64,000 nucleotides of DNA, taken from Emiliania huxleyi CCMP1516 (taxonomy: Eukaryota > Haptophyta > Isochrysidales > Noelaerhabdaceae). Both the position numbers and the translations under genes were made by a program. The DNA lies in the NCBI RefSeq assembly GCF_000372725.1, contig NW_005198244.1, forward strand, positions 896,578-960,577, given 5' to 3'. Under the pieces are notes generated by a model. It made no database searches, had not been told where the DNA came from, and saw nothing but the letters and a program-made list of their open reading frames with translations. This document shows positions 41,123-51,535 of this stretch, piece by piece (within the stretch, counting starts at the first letter, position 1; each line of letters starts with the position of its first letter).

Positions 41123-42148
41123 ATGTACATGCACCACACTGCGAGCCGATCACTCGAGACACTCGAAGCTGCCGGTTTTGCAAATACCTCAGGTATCGGA
41201 GTTATGGCACACTTAAGAGCTGTGAACGTGAAGAGAGTGGTACCAGAACTGTGGGTCGTTGCGGCACGCATGGGGGGCCTCCCGGACGTATGATTCTAGC
41301 CCAATACGTCCCACGGAGCACATTTCGATTTTTGACAGAATTAAATGCACTGCCCCCGCACGGTACTAATAGTCGTAGTTTTGGCACCGCTGCCCTTCAC
41401 GGCACCACACCGCCGCTTGACAGCCCGGGATTAGCCTAGCAGCGAGTGGGCATCGCCTGCCGGTCGGCTGGGCACGAGCCAAGCACTTGGGCAGCCGTCA
41501 ACCGAGTCCGAGCGGCGCCTGAGGCGGGTGCCACGGCGTCTGCACGAAGGCGTGGCGGGGTGAGGAGCCAGGAGTGGTGAACACCTCCCCGTCGGGCGCG
41601 CGGCGCGCCGGATGGCCCGCCGAGGCCGCCGCCGCCCCGGCGGCGGCGATGGGGGCGGCGGGGCCGACCCGGCCGGCGTTTGTCGGCTCACCTACAGAAG
41701 AGCAGTCTCTGTGGGTCGACGATACTAACTCGGTAGTAACGCGGAGCGGTGCTGTGCGGCGCCGAGTTGTGCGCGAGGCGACCTCCTGAGGCTACCTGAG
41801 CTGGCAATGGATGCCACCAGGACGCACGGCTAGCAGGAGCCAGTCAGGCATGCCCTGCTGTGGAGCAGAGCCGGCTGGCGCACCGGCGATACTAACTCAG
41901 CGCGCCGCGAGAGGCGAATCTGGGCGACTTTGGAGGCGCAGTTCTCGAGCTTGCCGTCGACGATTGATGTCGGGTAAATTGTCACTGCCGTCGGGGTAGG
42001 TCTTCTCTCAGCAGGCCGAGCGCCGTGGCCTGGCTCGGCTCGCCGCGAGTCGCGCGAATTTATCAGTGCCAAAACTCACGAGACCTCGATACTAACAAAG
42101 ACTACGATACTTGAGGTACGCGGTAAGAAATGCTGGTGCGGTAGCGGC
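41123..42148. other. Intergenic with dispersed gatactaac motif
   Basis: The string cgatactaac occurs near 41720, 41887 and 42088 (tactaac is the classic branch-point sequence). Otherwise no gene supported. Confidence 0.4.
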
Positions 42149-42739
42149 GTGGCGTGGGACAGTGAGCCACCACAGGCGTCGTTGGCGCACATACTGAGCG
42201 GCAGCTGCGCTGGAAATAAGGAAGAGGCGCGTCACTTCATGCGGAAGCTCGACAAACACACAGCGAGGGCGACAGCAAGAGTTGAACGGGAGGCGCCGGA
42301 CTCAAAAGACACCGCCACATTCCTGAGACGAGCGAGGGCAGCCTCCTTAAAGGCGAAAGGGTCTAGATTTGGAGCGCTCGCCGAAGAGGAGTACGACAAA
42401 ATAGCGCCCGTGATTGCCTGCACGCTACCCGCACTCACGGACTCCATACCCGAAAGAAAGAGAAGGGAGCTCGCGGGAGAGGTGACGAGTGAACTACAGG
42501 TAGTGGGGAAGGCAGCCTCGATTGCCATACAGACATGGGTGCGAAACAACGACAAGACCAGGGCACGGGCAGAGGAACGAGAGAAGAATCTGACACACAC
42601 CAGCCACACTTATGACACTATCAAGAGGAGACCAGCAGGACTCTGCTGCACATACTCTAGTCTCTACTCTGCCTCCTGTCCCACCATCTTCTTCATGGTG
42701 GACGTCACCATCTTCTTGTCTGCCGCACTGAGAGAATAG
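42149..42739 (+). CDS. Hypothetical helical protein exon (tentative)
   Basis: Open frame without an ATG at its start (GTG at 42149), so probably an internal or last exon. Protein-like content: ARHFMRKLDKHTARATARVE, FLRRARAASLKAKGSRFGAL, EEEYDKIAPVIACTLPALTD, RRELAGEVTSELQVVGKAAS. The last 50 residues overlap, antisense, the end of the gene at 42664 and are probably not real, so splicing or an earlier end is expected. No family recognised. Confidence 0.35.
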   Translation: MAWDSEPPQASLAHILSGSCAGNKEEARHFMRKLDKHTARATARVEREAPDSKDTATFLRRARAASLKAKGSRFGALAEEEYDKIAPVIACTLPALTDSIPERKRRELAGEVTSELQVVGKAASIAIQTWVRNNDKTRARAEEREKNLTHTSHTYDTIKRRPAGLCCTYSSLYSASCPTIFFMVDVTIFLSAALRE

Positions 42740-43470
42740 CAGAGAGGCAGGGTGGAGTGCTTCTTCAGGTACACCTTGCTGATGATCTGGTAGTTGCTGG
42801 TCCAGCGGAAGGCCTCCCCATCGTTGTCGCTCGTCAGCTTGTAGTACTTGCACGCTCTGTTCTGGTAGCGCGGGCCGTCTGGGGGGGTCCCGTCACCCTT
42901 CACCTCACGGTACCACCGGAGGATAAAGAGGCCCTTGGGGTCGTTGATGAAGACCCCGTTGCTGCGCTGACTCATCGAGAGCTGGCGCAGGTACTCTGCG
43001 CTCGAGCTGCCAGTGGCGCGGCGCGCGTCTACCGTGCCGTCGGCGACGGCCACCTGCTCGATGTTGCCAATGGCAAAGACCTTGGAGCTGTCCTCCATGG
43101 TGAAGAGCACCGCAACTGCGGAGAGAAAGAGAAGAGGGAGAGATGAGAATGCACGTCTTATGTGTGTGTGTGACAGGCAGGCAAGGGCGTGGTCACCGTC
43201 ATCATCATCCATGTAGAAGTCGAGCTCCTCATCCACATCCTCGCCCCGCTGCTGATGGGACTTGATGAGCCGCTTGACGTGGAAGCGGAGCTTGCGATCC
43301 TTTGACTCCTCCTGGATGGAGACGTTGAAATCTGCCAGCAGCTTACGGATCTCCTCAAAAAACTCTGCGCTGCTGGCCTCCTCGCCGCCGGTTGGAGGCG
43401 CCACGTTGGCCCCCGTCCGCATCAGCTGGTTCAGCATGGCCTCAGCATCTGCAGCATCCTGTGCGCCCAT
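42664..43470 (-). CDS. Unknown two-exon protein
   Basis: ATG at 43470 (MGAQDAADAEAMLNQLMRTG). Exon 1 shows EFFEEIRKLLADFNVSIQEE, KLRFHVKRLIKSHQQRGEDV and an acidic stretch ending YMDDDD. An 81-nt GT-AG intron (43116-43196) joins in phase to VAVLFTMEDSSKVFAIGNIE, SNGVFINDPKGLFILRWYRE, CKYYKLTSDNDGEAFRWTSN YQIISKVYLKK and a basic end, stopping at 42664. Composition is balanced and convincing. The second exon has a BAH-like look (beta-rich, WYREV), but I would not assign it. An alternative upstream extension to 43680 in the same frame is low-complexity and unlikely. Confidence 0.6.
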   Translation of the reverse strand: MGAQDAADAEAMLNQLMRTGANVAPPTGGEEASSAEFFEEIRKLLADFNVSIQEESKDRKLRFHVKRLIKSHQQRGEDVDEELDFYMDDDDGDHALACLSHTHIRRAFSSLPLLFLSAVAVLFTMEDSSKVFAIGNIEQVAVADGTVDARRATGSSSAEYLRQLSMSQRSNGVFINDPKGLFILRWYREVKGDGTPPDGPRYQNRACKYYKLTSDNDGEAFRWTSNYQIISKVYLKKHSTLPLCYSLSAADKKMVTSTMKKMVGQEAE

Positions 43471-43637
43471 GGCAGTCAGCTCGGCCGGCTCAGCATCAGG
43501 TGTGCCCCGCGCGTGGCTCGCCGACCTGCCGGTGGAAGCGGAGAAGCCGACGCTCGCCGAGCTGCAAACGTGCGTTCTCCTCGCCGTGTGTCCATCAATA
43601 CCCACACGCGGGACACTCACCCTCCTCTCACGGCGGT

Positions 43638-43940
43638 CGCAGGTCGATCGCGCACAAGTGGCTGGGCAGCGCCCGCTCACAGCGCACCACGCAGACCAAG
43701 GTGCGGGTGCAGCGCAAGAAGCAGAAGATTGCGACCAACGCGGCGGTCGACGCCGCTGTGGCCGCTGGCCGGGCGGCGGCGGGGGCGCTGACGCCGGTGA
43801 CGCCGGCGGCTACGCAGCTGCCCCCCTCCTACGGCGTGATCACGCCGGCAGCGGCGGCCGCCTGGGGAGCGCAGATGGCGGCGCAGGCGCAGGCGGCGGC
43901 GGCACAGACGGCGGCGGCCACCCCCACCCAGACGCTGTAG
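43638..43940 (+). CDS. C-terminal exon of a hypothetical protein (tentative)
   Basis: After a ggtcgcag acceptor-like site near 43642, the frame reads SIAHKWLGSARSQRTTQTKV RVQRKKQKIATNAAVDAAVA and an Ala/Gln/Thr-rich tail ending TPTQTL at 43940. Only the basic segment has protein character. Upstream exons are not identified and would overlap the minus-strand gene. Confidence 0.3.
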   Translation, partial: RRSIAHKWLGSARSQRTTQTKVRVQRKKQKIATNAAVDAAVAAGRAAAGALTPVTPAATQLPPSYGVITPAAAAAWGAQMAAQAQAAAAQTAAATPTQTL

Positions 43941-44159
43941 GCATATGGCTGTAGGGCCCCAGAAGGCTAGCTGGTAGCTTCATTTGTAGTAGCACAGCCG
44001 CGGGTCCGCAGAGGTGGGGCGGGAGGGTTGAGAGAGAGACCCATGACCAACCCATGACTACATGAACCACACACACATGTCTTTGCATGTAATAGTTTTG
44101 TTATACCCTCATGGGGCACAAGAAAGAGGCTGCACGGCCTGTGTACGGTCTGTGCTGCT

Positions 44160-44402
44160 GTCGGGCTGGTCGGGCTGTCGGGCTGTCAGCGCTGCTGTCA
44201 GGCCGCTGTGTGCTGTCGGGCTGTCGGGCAGCTGTCAGGCTGTCAGGTTAGGGCCTGACAGCGACGGGACGCCTCTGATGTCAGGCTCTGCTGTCAGGCT
44301 GTCAGATACGTGCTGTCAGGCTGTCAGAGAAAGTGCTGTCAACGCTGTCAGGCTGTCGGGCACTGTCAGGCGCTGTCCGGGGTTTGCTGTCAGGCTGTCA
44401 GA
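44160..44402. repeat. ctgtcagg-type degenerate minisatellite
   Basis: About two dozen imperfect copies of the octamer ctgtcagg/ctgtcggg, often as gctgtcaggctgtcag, over 240 bases. Confidence 0.85.
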
Positions 44403-44465
44403 CCAGGGCTCAGCCGGAGGTACCCTTTCCGAAGAGGCCGAGGCCACCGGGCACCGGCCAAAAGC

Positions 44466-44641
44466 TTGGCCTGCACAAGCTTTTCCGGCAAACAAAAAGG
44501 AAAACAGGGGGTCCCCAGCACTTTGCGTTTCCGGAAATTTCCAGGGAAAACAGAGGGTGTTTGGTGCTCCATTCTGGAAACTCGCGAGTTTCCTTGAGTC
44601 TGAGAGCTGGTCTGGGGCAAGGAATCTCGTGCAAAATTGAG
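44466..44641 (+). mobile_element. Partial copy of the hAT-like MITE
   Basis: About 175 bases match 54311-54482 at roughly 90%: ttggcctg..aag.ttttcc terminus, ggaaaacag.gggtccccag, cactttgcgtttccggaaat, ggtgctccattctggaaact, gagagctggtctggggcaa. The match ends at caaaattgag, so the inner and right parts are missing. Confidence 0.85.
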
Positions 44642-44671
44642 AGAGAGAGATTTGTTTGTTAGGACGAACGA

Positions 44672-44693
44672 ACGAAACCACGACGACACACAC

Positions 44694-44727
<34 letters not shown>

Positions 44728-44751
44728 CTGGTGTGTGTCGTCGTGGTTTCG
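44672..44751. repeat. Perfect inverted repeat around a TG tract
   Basis: gaaaccacgacgacacacac cagt on the left and its exact reverse complement on the right flank about 30 bases of TG. A long cruciform or hairpin is possible. Confidence 0.85.
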
Positions 44752-45261
44752 TATCAAGAATACTCGCTCACACACACCAGTCGACTCGTATCGGTTGCGG
44801 GTTGCCTCCATGAACGGACGGCGGAGCTATTCTCGCGCCCACACCACACCTGGCTCCAACGTGGACACGCCCATAGCTGGGGACACTACTAGGTCACGCA
44901 TGGCATCAGAAGTTTTATCTCTGGGCCCCGAAAGGCATCTCTAGCAGCGTCGTTACGCATGCGCCCTCCCCTCCTGGGCGCATGCGCCTCACATCTCGCC
45001 AGAGCATAAGCTCTTGGTGTGCGACGAGACGAGTTTTTCGCGATCGCCGCGAGCAGCAAGCCGCCCGCCGCAAACGGCCGCACACACACACTCCGCTACA
45101 CGGGTTTTGCAAAAAATAAAAAAAACGGCTCGGTCTCGCGGAGCTCCTAATTGCTGCATCCCACAGGAAGCTGTGATTCTTCTCAATAACGTCCGTCGTA
45201 GTGCTCGTTACGGCGGTAGTGATCACTCCTCTTGGTCCCTTCTGATGCCCTACCGTCGCGC

Positions 45262-45678
45262 GTAGGGTCCGAACTTAAGGTAAGGTAGCTTGAGTGAGGT
45301 TCGGTGCTTTGCACTGAGTTAGGCACGGGGTAGCAGCAGTTCGGTACCGGGGATTTCTTTTTTGGTACCGGCGACGCCTCGGCTCTCGCTGCGTGGACCG
45401 TGGTACGAGCGTACGACGAGGGTTCGGCGAGTGAGGAGGAGGAGGAGGGGGAGGAGGAGTAGGGCATCTAGTAGCGTAGGCACTCGTACTCGAGCGTAGG
45501 TGCTCGTAGCGTAGGAGGGAGATGCCTCAGAGTGGTGCGGGCCGCGTGGCCCGTGTGCCGGTCCGGCTGGACCGAGCGAGAGGTGGGTAGCAGGAGTTAG
45601 GTACATTAGAACAGGAGTTCGGGAAGAGGAAAAGGGCTCCCTAACTCAAGCTACCTTACCTTAAGTTCGGCACCCTAC
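45262..45678. mobile_element. Inverted-repeat element (MITE-like), about 417 bp
   Basis: Left gtagggtccgaacttaaggt aaggtagcttgagt and right end (about 45633-45668) are reverse complements with one or two indels, 33-35 bp long. The interior is rich in cgtacgag/ctcgtag strings and has no transposase. Target duplication not evident. Confidence 0.75.
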
Positions 45679-45860
45679 GGTACCTGGGGCTCTAGGGGGC
45701 GGGCAGGGTTTGCCTCCCCAAACTGGCGCGAAGGCCTTCCCAACCAAGGCTGTGAAGCCGAGTGGGCTCCACCGCTCCACCGCGGCCTCCTCCCGCATCG
45801 CTGCTCCAATACTCGTGTCGCGTCCCACCAGCATCCTCCATTTCGAGCCCCTACCGTACG

Positions 45861-48800
45861 ATGCTTGACCCGCCTGCCACCGCTGCCGCTCGCGACGAAC
45901 CGGCAGAGGGCGGCATCCCTCCCACCCTCTCGCAGCGGGTCCTGCTCACGCTTCCAGAGTCGTCGCTCGACGTGGCGCTCGCAGCGTCACTCGAGTCCAA
46001 GGCTGCCAGCCGGGCCAAGATCTGGAAGGGCATCCTCGCGCGCTCGGCGCCTAGCCTCGCCGCCGTCGCCGCGCTGCCTCCTCCGACGGGTGCCGGGTCT
46101 GACCCATCCGAGCCGTCTCCGTGGTCGACTCCGCAGACCTCGCCGTCACTCGCGGCGGCCTCGAGTCGCGGCGGCGGCGTCCCGAGCGCGCGGCGTGAAG
46201 CGAGCTTCGGCGTGCGCATCAAGCGGACGCTGACCGCGGCGCACTGGAAGGTGCCAGACATCGTTCCGCTGCAGGCCTCGTTGGTGCACCACCGGAAGGT
46301 GCCCTTCAAGGGGCTGGTGGTGTGCTGGCAGCTTCTGCTCGGCACTCCGCGGCGGCTCGGGCGAGACACATCCCCGACACGTCCGCGACACGTCCGCGAC
46401 ACGTCCCGCAGGCACGCTCGGAGGCGCGGTGCTGTACAGCCTCGAGTCTCGCCAGTCTGGGCTCGGCCTCGCCGACGCCTTCTTCACCGCCTTCTCTGCG
46501 GGCACCTGCACCGGCCTCGCAACCTTCAACATCACCGCCTTCGGACGCGCCGCAAAGGCGCTGCTCGCCTCGGTCGTGGCCTGCTCCGCACCTTCTCCGT
46601 ACTTCTCCGAAGCTTCCCGGCGCCTTGCTGCAGGCGCTGCTCGCCACGCTGATGGTCTGCGGCTCCTCCATCCTCATCTCGGCAGTGCCTCTGCACCTGC
46701 GCCACGCGGCGCTGCGCCGCAACGTGCCTCCCGGACTCAAGTCCGCGACTAGTCTCCTAGTCGGCTGCCGTTGTCATCAAGCCATCAGTTGGATCAAGCC
46801 ATCAGTCATCAGCCGGTAGCAGCGTCGGAGCGCAGCGTCGGGCCAAGGGCGAGGGCGAGAGGAGGGCGAGAGGAGCTGCGCCTGTGCGCCGCGTGTGAGG
46901 AGACGCCGTCCCCGCCCCAGGCACGTCGAGCTCAAGGAGCTCCGCCGCTGCCCCGAGTGGCTCGTCGCGCTCTCCTCGACGCGGAGCACCGTCCGCCCCA
47001 CGTCCGTGACGTGTCCACGTCACGTCCCGCAGGCTGGTCGAGCTCAACTCGATGCGGCTCCTCCTGTGCGCCATCTACACCTACCAGGCGGTCCTCCTCT
47101 TGCTCGGGTTCGGACTCATCTACGCGGCGGTCCCCCCTCCTCCTCTTCCGCCGAGGCGAGGTGCGTCCTGCGGCCACGCATCTCGGACGCTTCTCGGAAC
47201 CTTCCTGCAGGTCGCCTCCTCGCCCCCCGAGGCTAGGGGCGTCTGCTCCTACCCGCGCTTCTCGACTCTCGATGGCCAGCCCGCGCCAAACGCCACGGAG
47301 CTGCCTTGCCGGCCCGGACAGCTCGCGGCCTTCGTGTCGATCGCCGCGTTTGCAAACGCACGTGACGACGGAGCCGGGCTCTGTCCTCGATGCGGCCCCC
47401 GACGCGTCCCCGACACGTCCCCAGGCCGGTATGACGACAGAGCCAGGCTCGCTCGAGTCCTTCAACGAGAACGTGCTGATGCTGTGGGTCATCGCCGTGC
47501 TCGTCCTCGCAGGCAGCTTGCTCTGCCCTGCCCTTCTCCGCTGCGATCTCGCTGCGATCTCGCTCACTCGCCTGCACCCGCTCCTCAGGCAACGTGCTCT
47601 ACCCCGTCCTCCTCCGCTGGTCGATCCGAGCCTACCTCTGGTGCATCCCGATCGATGACGCACGCCGCTTGTGGGCGCGCCGCCGCCGCCGCCGCCGCCG
47701 CTCTCCGGCTGTACGCCCATGACACGCCCATACCCCTCTCCGCAGGCGCGCCACCTGCTCCTCTCCGGTCGAAAGATGTGCGCCTTCGCCGACCACCACC
47801 ACGCCACGCCCACGCCCACGCCCACGCCCACGCCCACGCCCACGCCCACGCCCACGCCCACGCCCACGCCCACGCCCACGCCCACGCCCACGCCCACGCC
47901 CACGCCCACGCCCACGCCCACGCCCACGCCCACGCCCACGCCACGGCAGGTACGGCTTCCTCTTCTCGACCGAGCAGACGACGCTCCTCCTCCTCACCCA
48001 GCTGGCGGTCTGGCTGGCGCAGGCGTGCGCCAACGCCTGCCCGCGACACCTTGTCTCGCCCCGACAGCCGCGTCGTGCGTGAGTGAGCCACGCCCTTCAC
48101 GACCCAGGCCTTCACCAACTACATCTTCCTCGTCCACGAGCCGTGGCGCGGCTCCATCCGCGTCGGAGGCGGCCTCTCCCGCACCTCCGCCTCTCCCGCA
48201 CCTCCGCCGTGCCGCGTGCAGGCCGCGTCCACGACACGTCCACGACGCGTCCCGCAGGCAATCTCTCGGAGCTGGTCGAGTGCGACGAGGACCCCGACTG
48301 CCGCAACGAGATGCGCGCCGCGCTGCCAGACGACCTCTTCATGTCTGTGCAGACCCGCCACGCCGGCTTCGCACTCTACTCGCTCGCCAACGAGAACACG
48401 CCCGTGCTCGCCATGTACATGCTGGCGATGATGATGGCGCCCGTGCCGCTCATGATCGCCGTCCACTCCTCCTCGCGCCGCGTCTCCGGCCGCGCCCACG
48501 GCACCGACGAGGCGGCTGCCCGCGAGGTGGACGACGGCGGCGGGCCGGCCGAGCCCCTCACCGTCGCCGAGCGACTCGCCGGCCACAGGTGGAGCAGCGA
48601 GACACTTCCCAGACACTGCCTGGACACTCCCTGGACCTCTCCCTCGCCGGCCGCAGGGCGCAGCGGTGGGCGGAGCGCGCCACCGCCCGCGTCCGCCTGC
48701 GAGGCGAGCTCGGAGGCGCGTCCGACGGGGCGGCCGAGGCGTGCCCTCCTCAGGCCGTGCCAGACGTGCTCTCTCGGGACCGGATGGTCGCACAGCTCGG

Positions 48801-50736
48801 CTCGCTCTCGCTCGCCCTCGTGCGGGCCCCGTCCCTGACGTGCAGGGGGCTCCGCACAGGCGGCCAAGATCGACCAGCTCTCGCTCGCCCTCGCGCGGCT
48901 TCCGTCGCACGCGAGCCGCTCGGGGAGCGGGAGCGAGCGCACCTCGTCGGCAGGGTCGGTGGCCGACTTGGGCGTGCTGCAGCTGCAGACGATGCTCTGG
49001 CGCGGGCAGGTTGGTTTGGCGGCACGCGCACCGCCTCTCGCCCGTCAGGCCGAGGCCCGAGACGCGTCCGCGACGCGTCCCTGCAGGTGACGTGGCGGCA
49101 CGTGCTGCGCCACCACTTCTCCGCCGCCTGGCGCGCCATCGTCAGCTTCATCGGCGGGCCGACGTTGCAGCGCGACCTGCTCTTTGCCTGGATGGCGTGG
49201 TCCGCCCCTCGCCCGCCGACCCGGAGCCACTGCGATGGCCTCACCTCGGCCCATCTCATCTCGCCCATCTCGGCTGCAGGTTCGTCATTCTCGCCACCGA
49301 CCCGGAGATGCCGCACGGCGCTGCCCGCACCGCCTTCGACGCGCTCTTCGAGGTAGGCTTCGTATGACAGTCGGGATATGGCTTAGACTGTCATACGAAG
49401 CCGCCGTCGCGCTCTCTGCTCACCGCCTGGCAGCGTCCGCAACATGTCCGTGACACGTCCGTGACACGTCCTGTTTCCGCGACGTGGTCCCTCCAGGTGT
49501 GCTCCGCCTTTGGCAACGTCGGCCTGTCGATGGGCTACTCGCTCGAGAATGAGCTCTCCGACGTCCGCCCGAGCACGCCGCTCCTCGCCGACTCGAGCGG
49601 CTGCGCGCAGCGTCCCTTCACGGTTTGAGGTGTGAACAGGTACGCCGCAGTGGTTCATCGATTCGCTGCCGCCCGGCGAGGTCGGCCTCTCGTTTTGCGC
49701 GGGCTGGCCGCCCGTCGCCAAGGCGATGCTGGTCGTGGTGATGATCTACGGCCGGACGAGGGCGCTGCCACAGCAGGTTGACTACGCTCTGACCCTCGCC
49801 ATTGAGATTCCGCCCTCGGACAAGTCGCCGCTCCAGCACCGCTCCCGCGGGGTGAGCGGCGGCTTCTTCACGGCTGCCGCTGTGGACAGGTCGCCCGTCG
49901 AGCTGCTCCTCAACCCGGGCGGCGAGCGCGACGCGAGAAGCGACGAGCTCGACTCGACTCGCGCGCGCGGCTCGTGGCTCTTCTCGCAGGCCGACTTGCG
50001 CAGCTTGTGCCGCTCGAGCCACGCCTCTGCGAGCAGCAGCCTGCACAGCAGCCTGCACGACTCCTTCAAGGCGTCGAGCCGCGTCTCGCACCGCCTCCCC
50101 TCCCTCGAGCGCCTCCTCACGCCACGCGGCGCCTCGCGCGCCGCCGCCTCTCCGGCCATCTACGGCTCGCTGAGTGCGCCCGCGGCGGTCGAGGCAGAGA
50201 GGGGCGCCGCCGCGGCGCCGACCGCCGCCGAGGCGAAGGCGGCCGCGCCCAGTCGAGTGCGCGAGGCGCTGCCGCGCGTGACGGAGCGTTCGTGGTGGGA
50301 CTTCTCTGGCCGCTCCTCTGCGCGACCAGAGAGCGCAGCCAGCCAGTCCGAGGCCGCCGGACGCCACTCCCACGCCGCGAGGCTCGAGCCCGAGGCCGCG
50401 ATCGAGGAGGACGAGGAGGAGGACGAGGACGACGACGAGGCGCCGGGGCAGGCGCCGGCGGCAGCAGGGGGGCTGCGCCACTACCTCTCCCAGTTCACTG
50501 GCCTTGGCTGGCTGAGACTTGCCGCCAGCCCCGCCGCCGCCGCGGTCGCGACCGACGCCGGCCGCGGGGAGCAGCAGCTCTACGACGGTGTCGGCGTGAG
50601 CGGCGAGCGGCCCGGCTCGTCCAAGGTCGTCACTCTCGGCGACTTGGTGAATGCAGACATCTCGGACGATAGCAGTGCCTACAGCTCGGCGAGAGGCTCG
50701 GCGCGCCAGTCTCAGACCAGCAGAGAGTTGGTCTAG
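45861..50736 (+). CDS. Trk/HKT-type potassium transporter, many introns
   Basis: Plasma-membrane K+ (or Na+) uptake protein of the TrkH/TRK/HKT superfamily. ATG 45861 ([20 protein letters not shown]). All four pore loops are visible in separate exons: [17 protein letters not shown] (exon from 46412), [20 protein letters not shown] (about 47320-47470), [20 protein letters not shown] (about 48340-48400) and [14 protein letters not shown] (about 49500). Other family parts are [38 protein letters not shown], the TRK-like C-terminal [20 protein letters not shown], then a roughly 300-residue tail with a Glu/Asp run and stop at 50736. Filter residues are glycine in all four loops (TGL, NAG, HAG, VGL), which in plant HKTs goes with K+ permeability. 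At least ten short introns, several with the shared ACACGTCC-type motif and one made of (CCCACG)n. Confidence 0.85.
47805..47946. repeat. (CCCACG)n hexanucleotide satellite inside an intron
   Basis: About 23 perfect cccacg/cgccca hexamers. They lie between LLLSGRKM and YGFLFSTEQ of the transporter and end in cacggcag, so the array forms the intron body. Confidence 0.95.
49356..49402. repeat. 17-bp perfect hairpin at a 5' splice site
   Basis: ggcttcgtatgacagtc (49356-49372) and its exact complement (49386-49402), with a 13-base AT-rich loop, starting three bases after the GAG|GTAG donor of a transporter intron. Confidence 0.92.
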
Positions 50737-51535
50737 TTGGGTCCCGGGTTGTGACGTGTCTGATGATGATGTCTCGAGACGATCGTGGGGGTCGAGACTC
50801 GAGAGACGGGTGTTGCGGGGTACGTCTTACGTCCGCGATACACCATCGCGCATCGGCGTCGCGCGGCACGGGCAGAAATAACGAGAAGCGACGTGTGCGG
50901 TACACGGAGCCTGTGAGCCACGGACGCGGAATCCATGTAAAGCAAAATACAGCCCGCCAGCACGCACCAAAGGCAAAGCGCAATATTTTAAAGGCCTTGA
51001 AGGTCTCCGCCTTCACGGGTGTCCGCGGCCCACTGTGCTCGCTGGTAGGACAGTGACCGCCGCAAACCCTGTGTTCAGCTCCATGCACGCATGGAATCTC
51101 GGATATTTTTTGTAGGCACCGGAACGCCAAAAAACTAGTATGTCTTCGAGGGAAAAGTAATCCAAGCAAACCCGCGGCCGCAATGAATTAAAACGGCCGG
51201 TTTTCGAGGGGGAATCTGGAGAATCTGGGAATCTGCTCACCACACACCACGGATCCCCACCTCGTCGAGAAACTTTTCACTCCAAGACATACTAGTTTTT
51301 TAAAGGTGCCCCACAAGTCAGGCACAAAAGATATGGCATTCCAGGCCATTTAGGGCCCCTTAGACGGTCACTGAGTACATGTAGGCCAAAATCCCCTCTG
51401 GGTTGGTTCGTAGCGCGCGAGGCTTCTGCCGAGGGCCTCCGTAGTCTACACAAACCCCGATCGCCCGTCTTCCGATGTTGGGGCGCCCGTCCTCCCCAGT
51501 TTTGACGTGGACCGTTCCGCTAGCCACTCTCAGGT
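50737..51535. other. Intergenic region with a small inverted-repeat element
   Basis: No gene supported. AT-richer from about 50940 to 51320. Contains the inverted-repeat element at 51115-51310. Confidence 0.5.
51115..51310. mobile_element. Short inverted-repeat element, about 196 bp
   Basis: Ends ggcacc..aaaaaactagtatgtctt..g.gaaaagt are repeated in inverted orientation at 51270-51310, about 40 bp with several mismatches. No frame inside. Could be a small MITE. Confidence 0.6.

Larger units (their letters stand above)
43941..45860. other. Repeat-dense intergenic region
   Basis: Contains ctgtcagg minisatellite sequence, a partial MITE copy, a TG cruciform and an inverted-repeat element, each listed separately. 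No host gene seen. Confidence 0.6.

Noticed and set aside
47632-48118. Trp/Ala, Gly/Arg and Thr/Pro dipeptide frames
   Set aside because: Translations of the (CCCACG)n intron satellite.
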